Assembly: GCA_015486905.1 (NCBI GenBank)
Contig: WFQV01000357.1
Location: 1-7,876 of the forward strand
Reading direction: 5' to 3'
DNA from: Melioribacteraceae bacterium
Lineage (GTDB): Bacteria; Bacteroidota; Ignavibacteria; Ignavibacteriales; Melioribacteraceae
DNA: 7,876 bases
The notes under the pieces were generated by a model, which saw only the letters and a list, made by a program, of their open reading frames with translations, had not been told where the DNA came from and did no database searches. A program made the position numbers and the translations under genes. This document shows positions 1 to 6,627 of this stretch, one piece after another (the first letter of the stretch is position 1; each line of letters starts with the position of its first letter).

Positions 1-44
1 AATCTCAAAATTTCTTTTTTAAACAGAATCAGAATATTCTTCAA
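1..44 (-). CDS. ABC-2 type permease, N-terminal fragment cut by window edge
   Basis: On the minus strand a TTG at 44-42 opens a frame running to the window edge, reading LKNILILFKKEILR (first residue would be Met). This short hydrophobic stretch followed by a KKE-containing basic segment resembles the start of ABC-2 type exporter permeases, which usually sit directly after a DrrA/CcmA-like ATPase gene, as here. The TTG overlaps the upstream TGA stop (TTGA), typical of translational coupling. A purine-rich GGGAGG at 61-56 lies 11 nt upstream of the TTG. Only 14 codons are visible, so family membership is inferred from context and this short stretch; a different membrane protein remains possible. 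The rest of the gene lies left of the window. Confidence 0.55.
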   Translation of the reverse strand, partial: MKNILILFKKEILR

Positions 45-964
45 TCTCTCAATTTCCTCCCGGTTAAAAACAAGAAAACATCTTCCAATGAAGCGCGGCT
101 TATTTCTACCGAGTCGTCGGGAATATTTAATTCTTGAAATTTTGTAAAGAGGAGTGCGTACTTTTTAAATTCTCCCTTCGGAATTAACTCCAAGTAAAAT
201 TCGGTCTCGTTAATAAGTCCCATTCCCTTAAGCCCTTCAATTTTAGAGAGCGTAAAATCGTTTTTTACAATTTTAACCGTTTCTTTCTTTTCAAGCAGAT
301 TTGTAAGCTCATTCAAATTTCCCTCGGCAATTATTTCGCCGTAATCTATTATTGCCATCCGGTCGCAAAGTTGTTCGGCTTCTTCCATGTAATGGGTCGT
401 GTAAATTATTGTCTTACCTTCTTCCTTATTCAGTCTTCTTAACATTTCAAAGATTGCGTTACGGGATTGCGGGTCAACTCCAACGGTAGGTTCGTCGCAG
501 AGGATTATTTCCGGGTCGTGCAAAACACTGCAAGCGATATTCAACCTCCTTTTCATTCCGCCGGAGTAAGTCTTTACAACGTCTCTCTGTCTGCCGGATA
601 ACCCCACAAGCTCCAACGCCCAATCGATTTTTTTATTTAATTCTTTTTTACCTACACCGTAAAGCTCACCGAAAATTTTCAAATTTGTCAAAGCCGGAAG
701 CTCTTGGTAAAGAGCAATTTCCTGAGGTACGTAGCCGAACTTTTTTTTCATTTTCAAATTATCGTAAATAAGGGGTTCGTTGTCAATCGAAACATGCCCG
801 GCATCGGGAGTGAGAAAACCGATAATAATATTCAGCAAGGTTGTTTTACCGGCTCCGTTTGGTCCTAAAAGTCCGAAGAAACTTCCTTTCTCAATCTTTA
901 GGTCAATTCCTTTTAACGCTTGAACCTTGTCGAAATTTTTTACTACACTGCTAATTTGAAGCAT
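41..964 (-). CDS. ABC exporter ATP-binding protein, DrrA/CcmA type
   Basis: This is the nucleotide-binding subunit of an ABC-2 type exporter; it hydrolyses ATP at the inner face of the cytoplasmic membrane to drive a separate permease. All core motifs are intact: Walker A GPNGAGKTT (34-42), Q-loop Gln81, signature YSGGMKRR (133-140), Walker B IILCDEP (153-159), D-loop near Asp164 and H-loop His191. The C-terminal extension ends in SLEDVFLFLTGRKLRD, a tail typical of the DrrA-like drug/antibiotic exporter ATPases. At 307 residues it is full length. The start is ATG at 964-962, with no strong Shine-Dalgarno. It has no transmembrane part, and the probable permease gene begins in overlap with its stop codon. 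The substrate cannot be read from the sequence; export of drugs, lipids or other small molecules are all possible. Confidence 0.93.
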   Translation of the reverse strand: MLQISSVVKNFDKVQALKGIDLKIEKGSFFGLLGPNGAGKTTLLNIIIGFLTPDAGHVSIDNEPLIYDNLKMKKKFGYVPQEIALYQELPALTNLKIFGELYGVGKKELNKKIDWALELVGLSGRQRDVVKTYSGGMKRRLNIACSVLHDPEIILCDEPTVGVDPQSRNAIFEMLRRLNKEEGKTIIYTTHYMEEAEQLCDRMAIIDYGEIIAEGNLNELTNLLEKKETVKIVKNDFTLSKIEGLKGMGLINETEFYLELIPKGEFKKYALLFTKFQELNIPDDSVEISRASLEDVFLFLTGRKLRD

Positions 965-1070
965 AAATTATCTTTGTGAAATATTAAGAACAAACTAAAA
1001 AACCTTTGTCCAAATTTTGTTAATTTTAATTTCTTAATTTTCATCTGTTTATATTTTTATTTTTGAATAG

Positions 1071-1164
1071 ATGAGATTTCTCTCCCCGATAAATCGGGGG
1101 TCGAAATGACAATTTACTTTTTCTGTCATATCGATCCCCGACGTGTCGGGGAGAGATATCTCGT
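1071..1164. repeat. 94-bp palindromic element, two 41-bp inverted arms
   Basis: Arms 1071-1111 and 1124-1164 are inverted copies matching at 34 of 41 positions without gaps, separated by a 12-nt AT-rich loop. Each arm also holds its own GC-rich hairpin: CCCCGAT-AA-ATCGGGG at 1084-1099 and CCCCGAC-GT-GTCGGGG at 1136-1151. The T-A to C-G difference between the two small stems is compensatory, so both keep 7 perfect pairs. The arms carry GTCATWTCGA-like sequence next to the central loop. This build (paired inverted units, each with an internal palindrome, in intergenic DNA) resembles REP/BIME-type or MITE-like dispersed repeats. It lies between divergent promoters, so a role as terminator of either flanking gene is unlikely. 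Confidence 0.8.
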
Positions 1165-1219
1165 AGTTTATAATCATTCTCTTGTGTTTTTAAAATCAAT
1201 AATGTCTGTTTCATGAGTC

Positions 1220-1295
1220 TATTCTAAAAGTCGAATCGGTTATTGCTTCCCCCGCATTCTGCGGAGTTCCAATGACTTTTTAATTTTTTAGAATA
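1220..1295. repeat. Second palindromic element with GC-rich core
   Basis: A perfect 10-bp inverted repeat, TATTCTAAAA (1220-1229) and TTTTAGAATA (1286-1295), brackets an internal stem-loop CCGCA-TTC-TGCGG at 1252-1264. An alternative outer pairing AAAAGTC (1226-1232) with GACTTTT (1274-1280) is also available, and ATTG (1242-1245) can pair with CAAT (1270-1273). Read on the minus strand, the core starts GTCATTGGAAC, similar to the GTCATTTCGA ends of the element at 1071-1164, so the two may belong to related dispersed families. It ends about 50 bp before the recQ start, so it may overlap the recQ promoter. Confidence 0.6.
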
Positions 1296-1344
1296 AACTT
1301 TTTAATGCAAAAAATATTTTTTCAATAAGCGAAAATACGAAATT

Positions 1345-3942
1345 TTGACTCCATTAGAAGCATTAGAAAATTATTTCGGTTACCATTCCTTTCGCCCGGG
1401 GCAGGAAGAAATCATTCGAACAATTCTTGCCGGCAGGAACGTTTTAGCCGTTTTGCCAACCGGTGCGGGAAAGTCCCTTTGTTACCAAATACCTGCAATA
1501 ATCAGCGACGGACTTTCGATTGTAATTTCTCCCCTAATCGCATTAATGAAAGACCAGGTAGATTCATTAAATAAAAAGAACAAAATTGCCGCTTATTTGA
1601 ACAGCACTTTAGACTACCGAGAGGAGCAAAAAGTTCTGTTTGATGTCGGAGAAAATAAATTTAAACTTCTTTACGTCTCGCCCGAAAAGTTAAACAACGT
1701 TAATTTCATCGAGCAGTTAAAAAAAATCAAACCGCAAAGAATATTTGTGGACGAAGCACATTGCATCAGCGAGTGGGGGATGGATTTCCGTCCCAGCTAC
1801 AGACGCATTAAGGATATTTCGGAAATTTTGGGAATAGAAAATATTTCCGCTTTCACTGCAACCGCTACACCGGAAGTACGAAAAGACATCCTGGAACAAT
1901 TAAATCTTAAAGACCCAAAAATATTCATCAGCGGTTTTGAACGTGAAAATCTTTATTTGAATGTAATCAGGACAAAACACAAAAAGGAAACCGTTCTTCA
2001 ATTGTTGAACCGGTACGGTACGCCGGCTATTATTTACGCATCTACAAGAAGGAGTGCGGAGAGCATCGACAAATTTCTCAAAGCAAATAAAGTCAAAAGC
2101 TCTTATTACCATGCGGGATTAACAAACGAGTTAAGGCGGATAATTCAAGACGATTTCCTCAACGAAAGGATTGACGTAATCTGCGCCACGAACGCTTTCG
2201 GAATGGGAATCGATAAAGCTAACATCAGATTGGTAACTCATTACAATATGCCAGGCTCAATAGAGAATTACTACCAGGAAATAGGGCGCGCCGGAAGGGA
2301 CGGTAAACCCGCACATGCTTACTTGCTCTTTAGTGAAAATGACGTTGGAATTCACGAGTATTTTATTGATTCGGCAAAGCCCGGCAGAGAAACGGTGGAA
2401 AAAGTTTACAATCTGTTAAACGGCTTTGCGGGAGTTGCCGAAGGCGGAAAATACGAAAAGGAGATCCCGCTTGACAACGAGCTTAAACAGTTCTTTCACA
2501 TCAACGGAATAAAATCGAACGAGTTGAATTCTTCGTTGAACATTCTTTCGGAATCGGGATTTCTTGAAGTTTTTCCCAACAGGGAGCTTTCGGCAAAAAT
2601 AAAAATTCTCCTCTCCCCTCTCGAAGTGAAAAACTACGTTCAAAAATTAGCTCTCGGATTGGACAAAGACATTCTTCTTCAACTTGTAAAAATTTACAGC
2701 GGGTCGGTTTTTCAATCCGAAGTTTCCGTCAACCCGGCACACTTGAGCAAAGTGCTTGACGTTTCGGAAGAAAAATTACTCGAACATTTTCAACTCTTGT
2801 TTGAAAAAGGGATAATTGATTTTTCACTCCCGAAAGCTTCACACTTAATTCGTTTCAAAACCACACGTGTACATCCGGAATTTTTGAAACTCGATTATGA
2901 AAAAGCGGAAAAGGCTTACAAACATTCACGAGCCAAATTAGATTCGATGCTTGCTTACGTTTTCTCTAACGAATGCAGATTCCGCTTTGTATTGAATTAT
3001 TTCGGTGAGAACGTTGAGGATTATTCCTGCGGTAGATGCGACAACTGTTTAAAGAAAAAAGAAACTTACGACGGCTCACAATATTTAGGCGAAATTATTC
3101 TGCGTGCCATTAATGAAAGCATTACCGGTTTGAGCAATACTCAACTTGTAAAAATTTTAAGGGGCAAATCAAGGAAATCCGACGAAAGGAATTTTTCGGT
3201 TTTCGGAATCTGCAAACATTATTCCGAAGAAGAAATTAAAGATACGGTTAATCTACTTACATCGAAAAGCCTAATTAGAAATTTTGAAAACGTTTTAATC
3301 CTAACCGAAAAGGGCAAGGAAAAACTCGCAGAGACTCAGGAAGAAGGACAAGCGAAACCGAGAGATAATAAAGACTACGAAAGGAAACTTGAACTGTTCA
3401 ATTTACTTAGAAATATTCGCGCTCAAGCGGCAAAGAAATTCTACCAAACTCCGCAGTTAATTTGCCGTGACGAAACACTGAGAAAAATTTCTGAAGCCGA
3501 GCCGACATCCGTTATTCAACTATTTTCGATTAAAGGCGTGAACGAAAGAATGGTAAATAAAGTAGGAGAAGAATTCGTAGAGGCGATTAAAAATTTCAAG
3601 CAGGAAAAGGAATCGGAAAAGATAACGCAGGATATTCCCACAAACTTGAGACAAATTTTGGAATTAATCGAAAAGGGCTATTCTTTAACTGAAATTTCTT
3701 CCCTGATGCGCTTACCCGAAGCGGTGATTTCCATTCAAATTGAAACTCTAATCAAGTACAAAAAGGAGCTTGACATTTCAAAATTAATTCCCGCCGAAAG
3801 AATAATGAAAATTAAGAATTTGATTGAATCCGGTTTCGGTGATTTAAAAGAATTAAAAAGCGAGTTGCCTCATGATTACACTTACGCCGAACTGAGGGTT
3901 GTAAAAGCAAAATACGAAGCTAACGATGAGCTGTCTTTCTGA
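1345..3942 (+). CDS. recQ: RecQ-family ATP-dependent DNA helicase, long composite form
   Basis: A 3'-5' superfamily 2 DNA helicase acting in recombination and replication-fork repair. Visible in order: motif 0 FGYHSFRPGQ (11-20), Walker A PTGAGKS (38-44), ISPLIALMKDQV (61-72), DEAH box (136-139) followed by the aromatic-rich loop SEWGMDFRP, SAFTATATP (168-176), motif V near 280-305 and motif VI QEIGRAGRDG (311-320). A roughly 200-residue insertion with winged-helix-like character follows, then the zinc site Cys544, Cys562, Cys565, Cys568, an RQC winged-helix region (about 577-662), an HRDC domain (about 677-752) and a C-terminal helix-turn-helix region like HTH_40 (about 765-858). Length 865 exceeds E. 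coli RecQ (about 610). The start is TTG at 1345; the in-frame stop at 1303-1305 leaves no ATG or GTG upstream, and motif 0 begins ten residues in. No clear Shine-Dalgarno is seen. The 3' end overlaps a convergent gene. Confidence 0.96.
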   Translation: MTPLEALENYFGYHSFRPGQEEIIRTILAGRNVLAVLPTGAGKSLCYQIPAIISDGLSIVISPLIALMKDQVDSLNKKNKIAAYLNSTLDYREEQKVLFDVGENKFKLLYVSPEKLNNVNFIEQLKKIKPQRIFVDEAHCISEWGMDFRPSYRRIKDISEILGIENISAFTATATPEVRKDILEQLNLKDPKIFISGFERENLYLNVIRTKHKKETVLQLLNRYGTPAIIYASTRRSAESIDKFLKANKVKSSYYHAGLTNELRRIIQDDFLNERIDVICATNAFGMGIDKANIRLVTHYNMPGSIENYYQEIGRAGRDGKPAHAYLLFSENDVGIHEYFIDSAKPGRETVEKVYNLLNGFAGVAEGGKYEKEIPLDNELKQFFHINGIKSNELNSSLNILSESGFLEVFPNRELSAKIKILLSPLEVKNYVQKLALGLDKDILLQLVKIYSGSVFQSEVSVNPAHLSKVLDVSEEKLLEHFQLLFEKGIIDFSLPKASHLIRFKTTRVHPEFLKLDYEKAEKAYKHSRAKLDSMLAYVFSNECRFRFVLNYFGENVEDYSCGRCDNCLKKKETYDGSQYLGEIILRAINESITGLSNTQLVKILRGKSRKSDERNFSVFGICKHYSEEEIKDTVNLLTSKSLIRNFENVLILTEKGKEKLAETQEEGQAKPRDNKDYERKLELFNLLRNIRAQAAKKFYQTPQLICRDETLRKISEAEPTSVIQLFSIKGVNERMVNKVGEEFVEAIKNFKQEKESEKITQDIPTNLRQILELIEKGYSLTEISSLMRLPEAVISIQIETLIKYKKELDISKLIPAERIMKIKNLIESGFGDLKELKSELPHDYTYAELRVVKAKYEANDELSF

Positions 3943-4240
3943 GGGAGTCCAAAACAAAATTTGCAACTTTGAAAAATTCGTTCCACGCCTTTTTATCCGC
4001 CGGTATTTTCTCCATTGTTTTCGCCAACTCGGATTCTTTTAATCCGTATTTTTTCAAAACGGCTTTTTTGTGAGCTTCAATCGAATCCGGTTTGCCTCTG
4101 TAGAGTTCTTCGTTAAAAGTAATTTCAGCATAGGCGCGTGCTATTTTTTCCGTAGGCAGGTTGCTTTTGCCCGAACATGCAAAAAGCAAAAACAATACTG
4201 TTGAAAAAGCAAGAACCTTATTTACGTTTACTGGCTTCAA
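3920..4240 (-). CDS. Small predicted lipoprotein, possibly DUF4296-like
   Basis: A 106-residue protein with a lipoprotein signal: a short basic start, a hydrophobic stretch (about 9-20) and a lipobox LFAC with the acylated cysteine at position 22, so it should be anchored to the envelope. The mature part is charged and helical-looking. LPTEKIARAYAEI followed by VLKKYGLKESEL recalls the DUF4296 family of Bacteroidota lipoproteins, whose function is unknown; that match is from memory of the pattern. The start is TTG at 4240-4238, supported by AGAGG seven bases upstream. The gene overlaps the rhomboid 3' end by 23 bp (same strand, different frame), indicating co-transcription, and its own 3' end overlaps the convergent recQ by 23 bp. 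Confidence 0.75.
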   Translation of the reverse strand: MKPVNVNKVLAFSTVLFLLFACSGKSNLPTEKIARAYAEITFNEELYRGKPDSIEAHKKAVLKKYGLKESELAKTMEKIPADKKAWNEFFKVANFVLDSLRKTAHR

Positions 4241-5165
4241 ATAGAATCCTCTTTTCCTCTTCCGTTAAACTTTGGTAACCGCCGGCGCTGATTTTGTCTA
4301 AGATTCTGTCAATCTCTTCCTGGTCAATTTCGGATTTTTCTTTGTCGTTAATTTCGTAATAATCTGCGTCGATAATCGAATCGCCTTTGGTGTGAAACGG
4401 TCTTCTGAAATTTCCTTCCCGCTTTTTGATTTTCGGTTTGCGTTTGAAAGCATCCCGGAACAAATCGAAGAATTTGTTAAAGTTGATTCCATGCCGCCTG
4501 TCGTACATAATGAAAAGGAATCCGACGGTAGCGCCGCCCAAATGTGCAAGGTGTGCAATCGGTTCGCCAGGGTTACCAACTGAAAGATATTCGATTATGA
4601 TTAAGAACCCGATTAAATATTTCGCCTTCATAGGAATAGGCGGGAAAAGCAGAAAGATGTAACGGTCGGGGAAAGTCATTCCGAAAGCAACCATAACACC
4701 GAAAATACTTGCCGAAGCACCGATTGTAAAAGCTGCGTAATGACCCAAAAGAGGTGAGATTAATATTTGCGACAATCCGCCGCCAATTCCGCAGGACAGG
4801 TAATAAATTAAGAATTTTTTACTTCCCCACAAATTTTCTATTTCCATGCCGAACATCCAAAGCATCAGCATATTAAAGAATATGTGCCAAAATCCGCCGT
4901 GCATAAATTGGTAAGTAATTAACTGCCAGACTTGGAAGTTGAAAGAATTCCCTAACATATCCACCCCGCCAATCGGATTCAATGCAAAATATCTGTCGAG
5001 GATATAAGTGCCGGGGATGCCTCCGAAGTAAATGTTCTCGAAAAGGAATTGAATAATAAACACGACAATATTTATTATTAAAATATCTTTAATCATCGGC
5101 GGGAGGAAAGAAAAGCCGTGTAATCCGCTCCCCTTGCGATAATAATCTCTGTCTCTAAATCCCAT
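4218..5165 (-). CDS. Rhomboid-family intramembrane serine protease with C-terminal tail
   Basis: A polytopic membrane protease that cleaves substrates within or near their transmembrane segments. The catalytic pair is visible: Ser151 in GASAS (GxSx motif) and His208 in AHLAHLGG followed by the usual glycines. HxxxN (His94, Asn98, in HGGFWHIFFN) matches the oxyanion-site residues His150/Asn154 of E. coli GlpG. Hydrophobic segments near 27-43, 90-107, 116-140, 142-163, 180-196 and 205-221 fit the six-helix core. From about 222 a charged cytoplasmic tail follows, ending in DRILDKISAGGYQSLTEEEK and FEASKRK, a conserved tail on Bacteroidota rhomboids (DUF6576, from memory). The ATG start at 5165-5163 has a weak purine stretch upstream. 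The downstream lipoprotein gene overlaps its 3' end. The natural substrate is unknown. Confidence 0.93.
   Translation of the reverse strand: MGFRDRDYYRKGSGLHGFSFLPPMIKDILIINIVVFIIQFLFENIYFGGIPGTYILDRYFALNPIGGVDMLGNSFNFQVWQLITYQFMHGGFWHIFFNMLMLWMFGMEIENLWGSKKFLIYYLSCGIGGGLSQILISPLLGHYAAFTIGASASIFGVMVAFGMTFPDRYIFLLFPPIPMKAKYLIGFLIIIEYLSVGNPGEPIAHLAHLGGATVGFLFIMYDRRHGINFNKFFDLFRDAFKRKPKIKKREGNFRRPFHTKGDSIIDADYYEINDKEKSEIDQEEIDRILDKISAGGYQSLTEEEKRILFEASKRK
4248..4252 (-). promoter_or_regulatory. Ribosome binding site deciding a TTG start
   Basis: AGAGG on the minus strand, separated by seven bases (ATTCTAT) from the TTG at 4240-4238. It lies inside the rhomboid coding sequence and is the main reason for accepting TTG as the lipoprotein start; no ATG or GTG precedes the hydrophobic signal segment in this frame nearby. 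Confidence 0.6.
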
Positions 5166-5271
5166 AATAAATTCTCTGATTAAAAAACCGTTATTTTATC
5201 TGTTTTGTTTCCTAATTGCAATGAAGGATAAAACGTTTAATTAGACTAACTTTTAGTAAAAAAGTTTCGAA

Positions 5272-5302
5272 TAAAAGTAAGCAAAACACTCTTCAAATCA
5301 AA
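5272..5302 (-). promoter_or_regulatory. Weak Bacteroidota-type promoter candidate for rhomboid unit
   Basis: On the minus strand TTTG (5302-5299) is followed after exactly 19 nt by TACTTTTA (5279-5272), one mismatch from the Bacteroidota consensus TTTG-N19-TAnnTTTG. It lies about 107 bp upstream of the rhomboid ATG, in the 204-bp gap after pgk. The surroundings are very T-rich on this strand, so a chance match is quite possible. No clear intrinsic terminator for pgk is seen in this gap. Confidence 0.25.
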
Positions 5303-5369
5303 AAGCCGACTCTAAAAAAGCCAACCCAAAAGTTAGTTAAAAAATTAAAATGTGCGATTTTCCGATTTA

Positions 5370-6566
5370 TTAAGCATCGTTTAACGCTGCAACGCCCGGA
5401 AGAATTTTCCCTTCTAAAAATTCGAGTGAAGCACCGCCGCCCGTGGAAACATGCGAAACTCGATCTTCGAGTCCTGCCTTTTTAATTGCCGCAGCCGAAT
5501 CTCCCCCGCCGATTATCGTAACAGCACCTTCCAAAGTAGCTTCTGCCAAAGCTTGTGCAATTGCATTTGTGCCTTCCGCGAAGTTGTCAAATTCGAAAAC
5601 GCCCATTGGACCATTCCAGACGACTGTTTTGCTTCTTAAAATTTCTTCCTTAAAAATTCTAATTGTTTTCGGCCCGATGTCCATTCCTATTTTGTCTTCG
5701 GGAATCAAATCCACGTCAACTATTTCCTTTGGCGAATCGTTTGAAAATTCTTCCGCTACAGCTACGTCAATGGGCAGCAAAAATTGAACGTTAGACGATT
5801 CAGCCTTTTTAAGTATCTGTTTTGCCAGAGGGATTTTTTCTTCTTCCAACAAAGATTTTCCAATATTGTAATCCATTGCGTTGAGGAATGTAAAAGCCAT
5901 TCCGCCGCCGATTATTAGCGTATCGACTTTCTTAAAAAGATTTTCAATTACGTCAATTTTACCGGATATTTTTGCGCCACCTAAGATTGCTGTAAAAGGA
6001 CGGGTAGGATTTGCAATAGCGTTTCCGAGATAATCCAATTCCTTCTGCATTAAATAGCCCGCCACACAAGTGTCGATGAACCGGGTAACGCCTACCGTAG
6101 AAGCGTGAGCGCGATGTGCCGTTCCGAAAGCATCGTTAACGTAAATATCGCCCAACGAAGCCAACTGCTTTGCAAATTCGGAATCGTTGTCCGTTTCTTC
6201 TTTGTGAAAGCGGAGATTTTCAAGTAACAAGACATCCCCTTCTTTTAATTCATTTACTTCTTTCTCAACTTCTGCACCAATGCAATCCTTTGCAAATTTT
6301 ACTTCTCTATTTAAAAGTTCACCCAATCTTTTAGCAACGGGTGCCAAACTCATTTCGGGCACAACCTTTCCTTTGGGTCTTCCCAAATGGCTCATTAAAA
6401 TTAATTTACCGCCTTTCTCCAAAATTCTCTCAATTGTCGGTAGTGCTGCGGTGATTCTTCTGTCGTCGGTAATGTTTTGGTTCTCATCCAAAGGAACGTT
6501 AAAATCCGCTCTCATTAATATTTTTTTGCCTTCCAATTGAACGTCGTCTATTGTCAACTTATTCAT
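5370..6566 (-). CDS. pgk: Phosphoglycerate kinase
   Basis: Cytoplasmic glycolytic enzyme that transfers phosphate from 1,3-bisphosphoglycerate to ADP, giving ATP and 3-phosphoglycerate. The 398-residue length is normal for bacterial PGK and the protein is intact. Signature RADFNVP is at 19-25, and substrate-binding blocks include DDRRITAALPT (34-44), SHLGRPKG (59-66), LENLRFHKEE (115-124) and NDAFGTAHRAHAS (144-156). The nucleotide-side blocks include GGAKISGKI (196-204), WNGPMGVFE (317-325), GGGDSAAA (353-360) and STGGGASLEFLEGK (374-387). The ATG at 6566-6564 has AAGGTG five bases upstream, a good ribosome binding site. It lies 61 bp downstream of gap on the same strand, with a terminator-like hairpin in between, so it is probably expressed partly by read-through from gap. 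Confidence 0.98.
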   Translation of the reverse strand: MNKLTIDDVQLEGKKILMRADFNVPLDENQNITDDRRITAALPTIERILEKGGKLILMSHLGRPKGKVVPEMSLAPVAKRLGELLNREVKFAKDCIGAEVEKEVNELKEGDVLLLENLRFHKEETDNDSEFAKQLASLGDIYVNDAFGTAHRAHASTVGVTRFIDTCVAGYLMQKELDYLGNAIANPTRPFTAILGGAKISGKIDVIENLFKKVDTLIIGGGMAFTFLNAMDYNIGKSLLEEEKIPLAKQILKKAESSNVQFLLPIDVAVAEEFSNDSPKEIVDVDLIPEDKIGMDIGPKTIRIFKEEILRSKTVVWNGPMGVFEFDNFAEGTNAIAQALAEATLEGAVTIIGGGDSAAAIKKAGLEDRVSHVSTGGGASLEFLEGKILPGVAALNDA

Positions 6567-6586
6567 TTTCGCACCTTATTATTATT

Positions 6587-6615
6587 AAAAAGAAGGGGCG
6601 AAAAGAACTCGCCCC
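6587..6615 (-). terminator. Intercistronic hairpin with T-tract between gap and pgk
   Basis: On the minus strand GGGGCGA (6615-6609), loop GTTCTTT, TCGCCCC (6601-6595) form a perfect 7-bp, six-GC stem directly followed by TTCTTTTT (6594-6587), the layout of an intrinsic terminator. It starts 13 bases after the gap stop and ends 21 bases before the pgk ATG. As pgk has no other obvious promoter in the 61-bp gap, it more likely causes partial termination or 3'-end protection of gap mRNA than a complete stop. Confidence 0.7.
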
Positions 6616-6627
6616 GTCCTAAATTTT

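Larger units (their letters stand above)
965..1344. other. Divergent intergenic region, ABC gene / recQ
   Basis: These 380 bp separate two genes transcribed away from each other, so both promoters should be here. The first hundred bases (965-1070) and the stretch 1165-1219 are AT-rich with no structure I can support. Two palindromic repeat elements (1071-1164 and 1220-1295) occupy much of the rest, and the last 49 bases before recQ are very AT-rich. I see no convincing complete promoter on either strand, no open reading frame of note and no RNA gene. Confidence 0.7.

Noticed and set aside
969..976. TATCTTTG matching the Bacteroidota -7 consensus TAnnTTTG on the plus strand
   Set aside because: No TTTG lies about 19 bp upstream, and it would be nearly 370 bp from the recQ start with two repeat elements in between.
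1266..1294. Possible recQ promoter with TAGAAT (1289-1294) as -10
   Set aside because: The -10 is good but the best -35 at proper spacing (TTCCAA) matches only three of six positions, and TAGAAT is part of the inverted-repeat arm at 1286-1295, so its occurrence is explained otherwise.
5300..5325. Direct repeat AAAAAGCCRAC twice, giving GGC plus T-tract on the minus strand like a pgk terminator
   Set aside because: The T-tracts are present but no stable stem precedes either of them, so an intrinsic terminator cannot be claimed.
5245..5337. 10-bp inverted repeat ACTAACTTTT / AAAAGTTAGT in the pgk-rhomboid gap
   Set aside because: The arms are 73 bp apart, AT-rich and not associated with a T-tract in the right orientation, so neither a terminator nor an operator is supported.
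5443..5787. Plus-strand open frame of 114 codons inside pgk
   Set aside because: It is a shadow of the highly conserved pgk coding sequence on the opposite strand; the translated product has no recognisable domain and its low-complexity character follows the pgk codon pattern.
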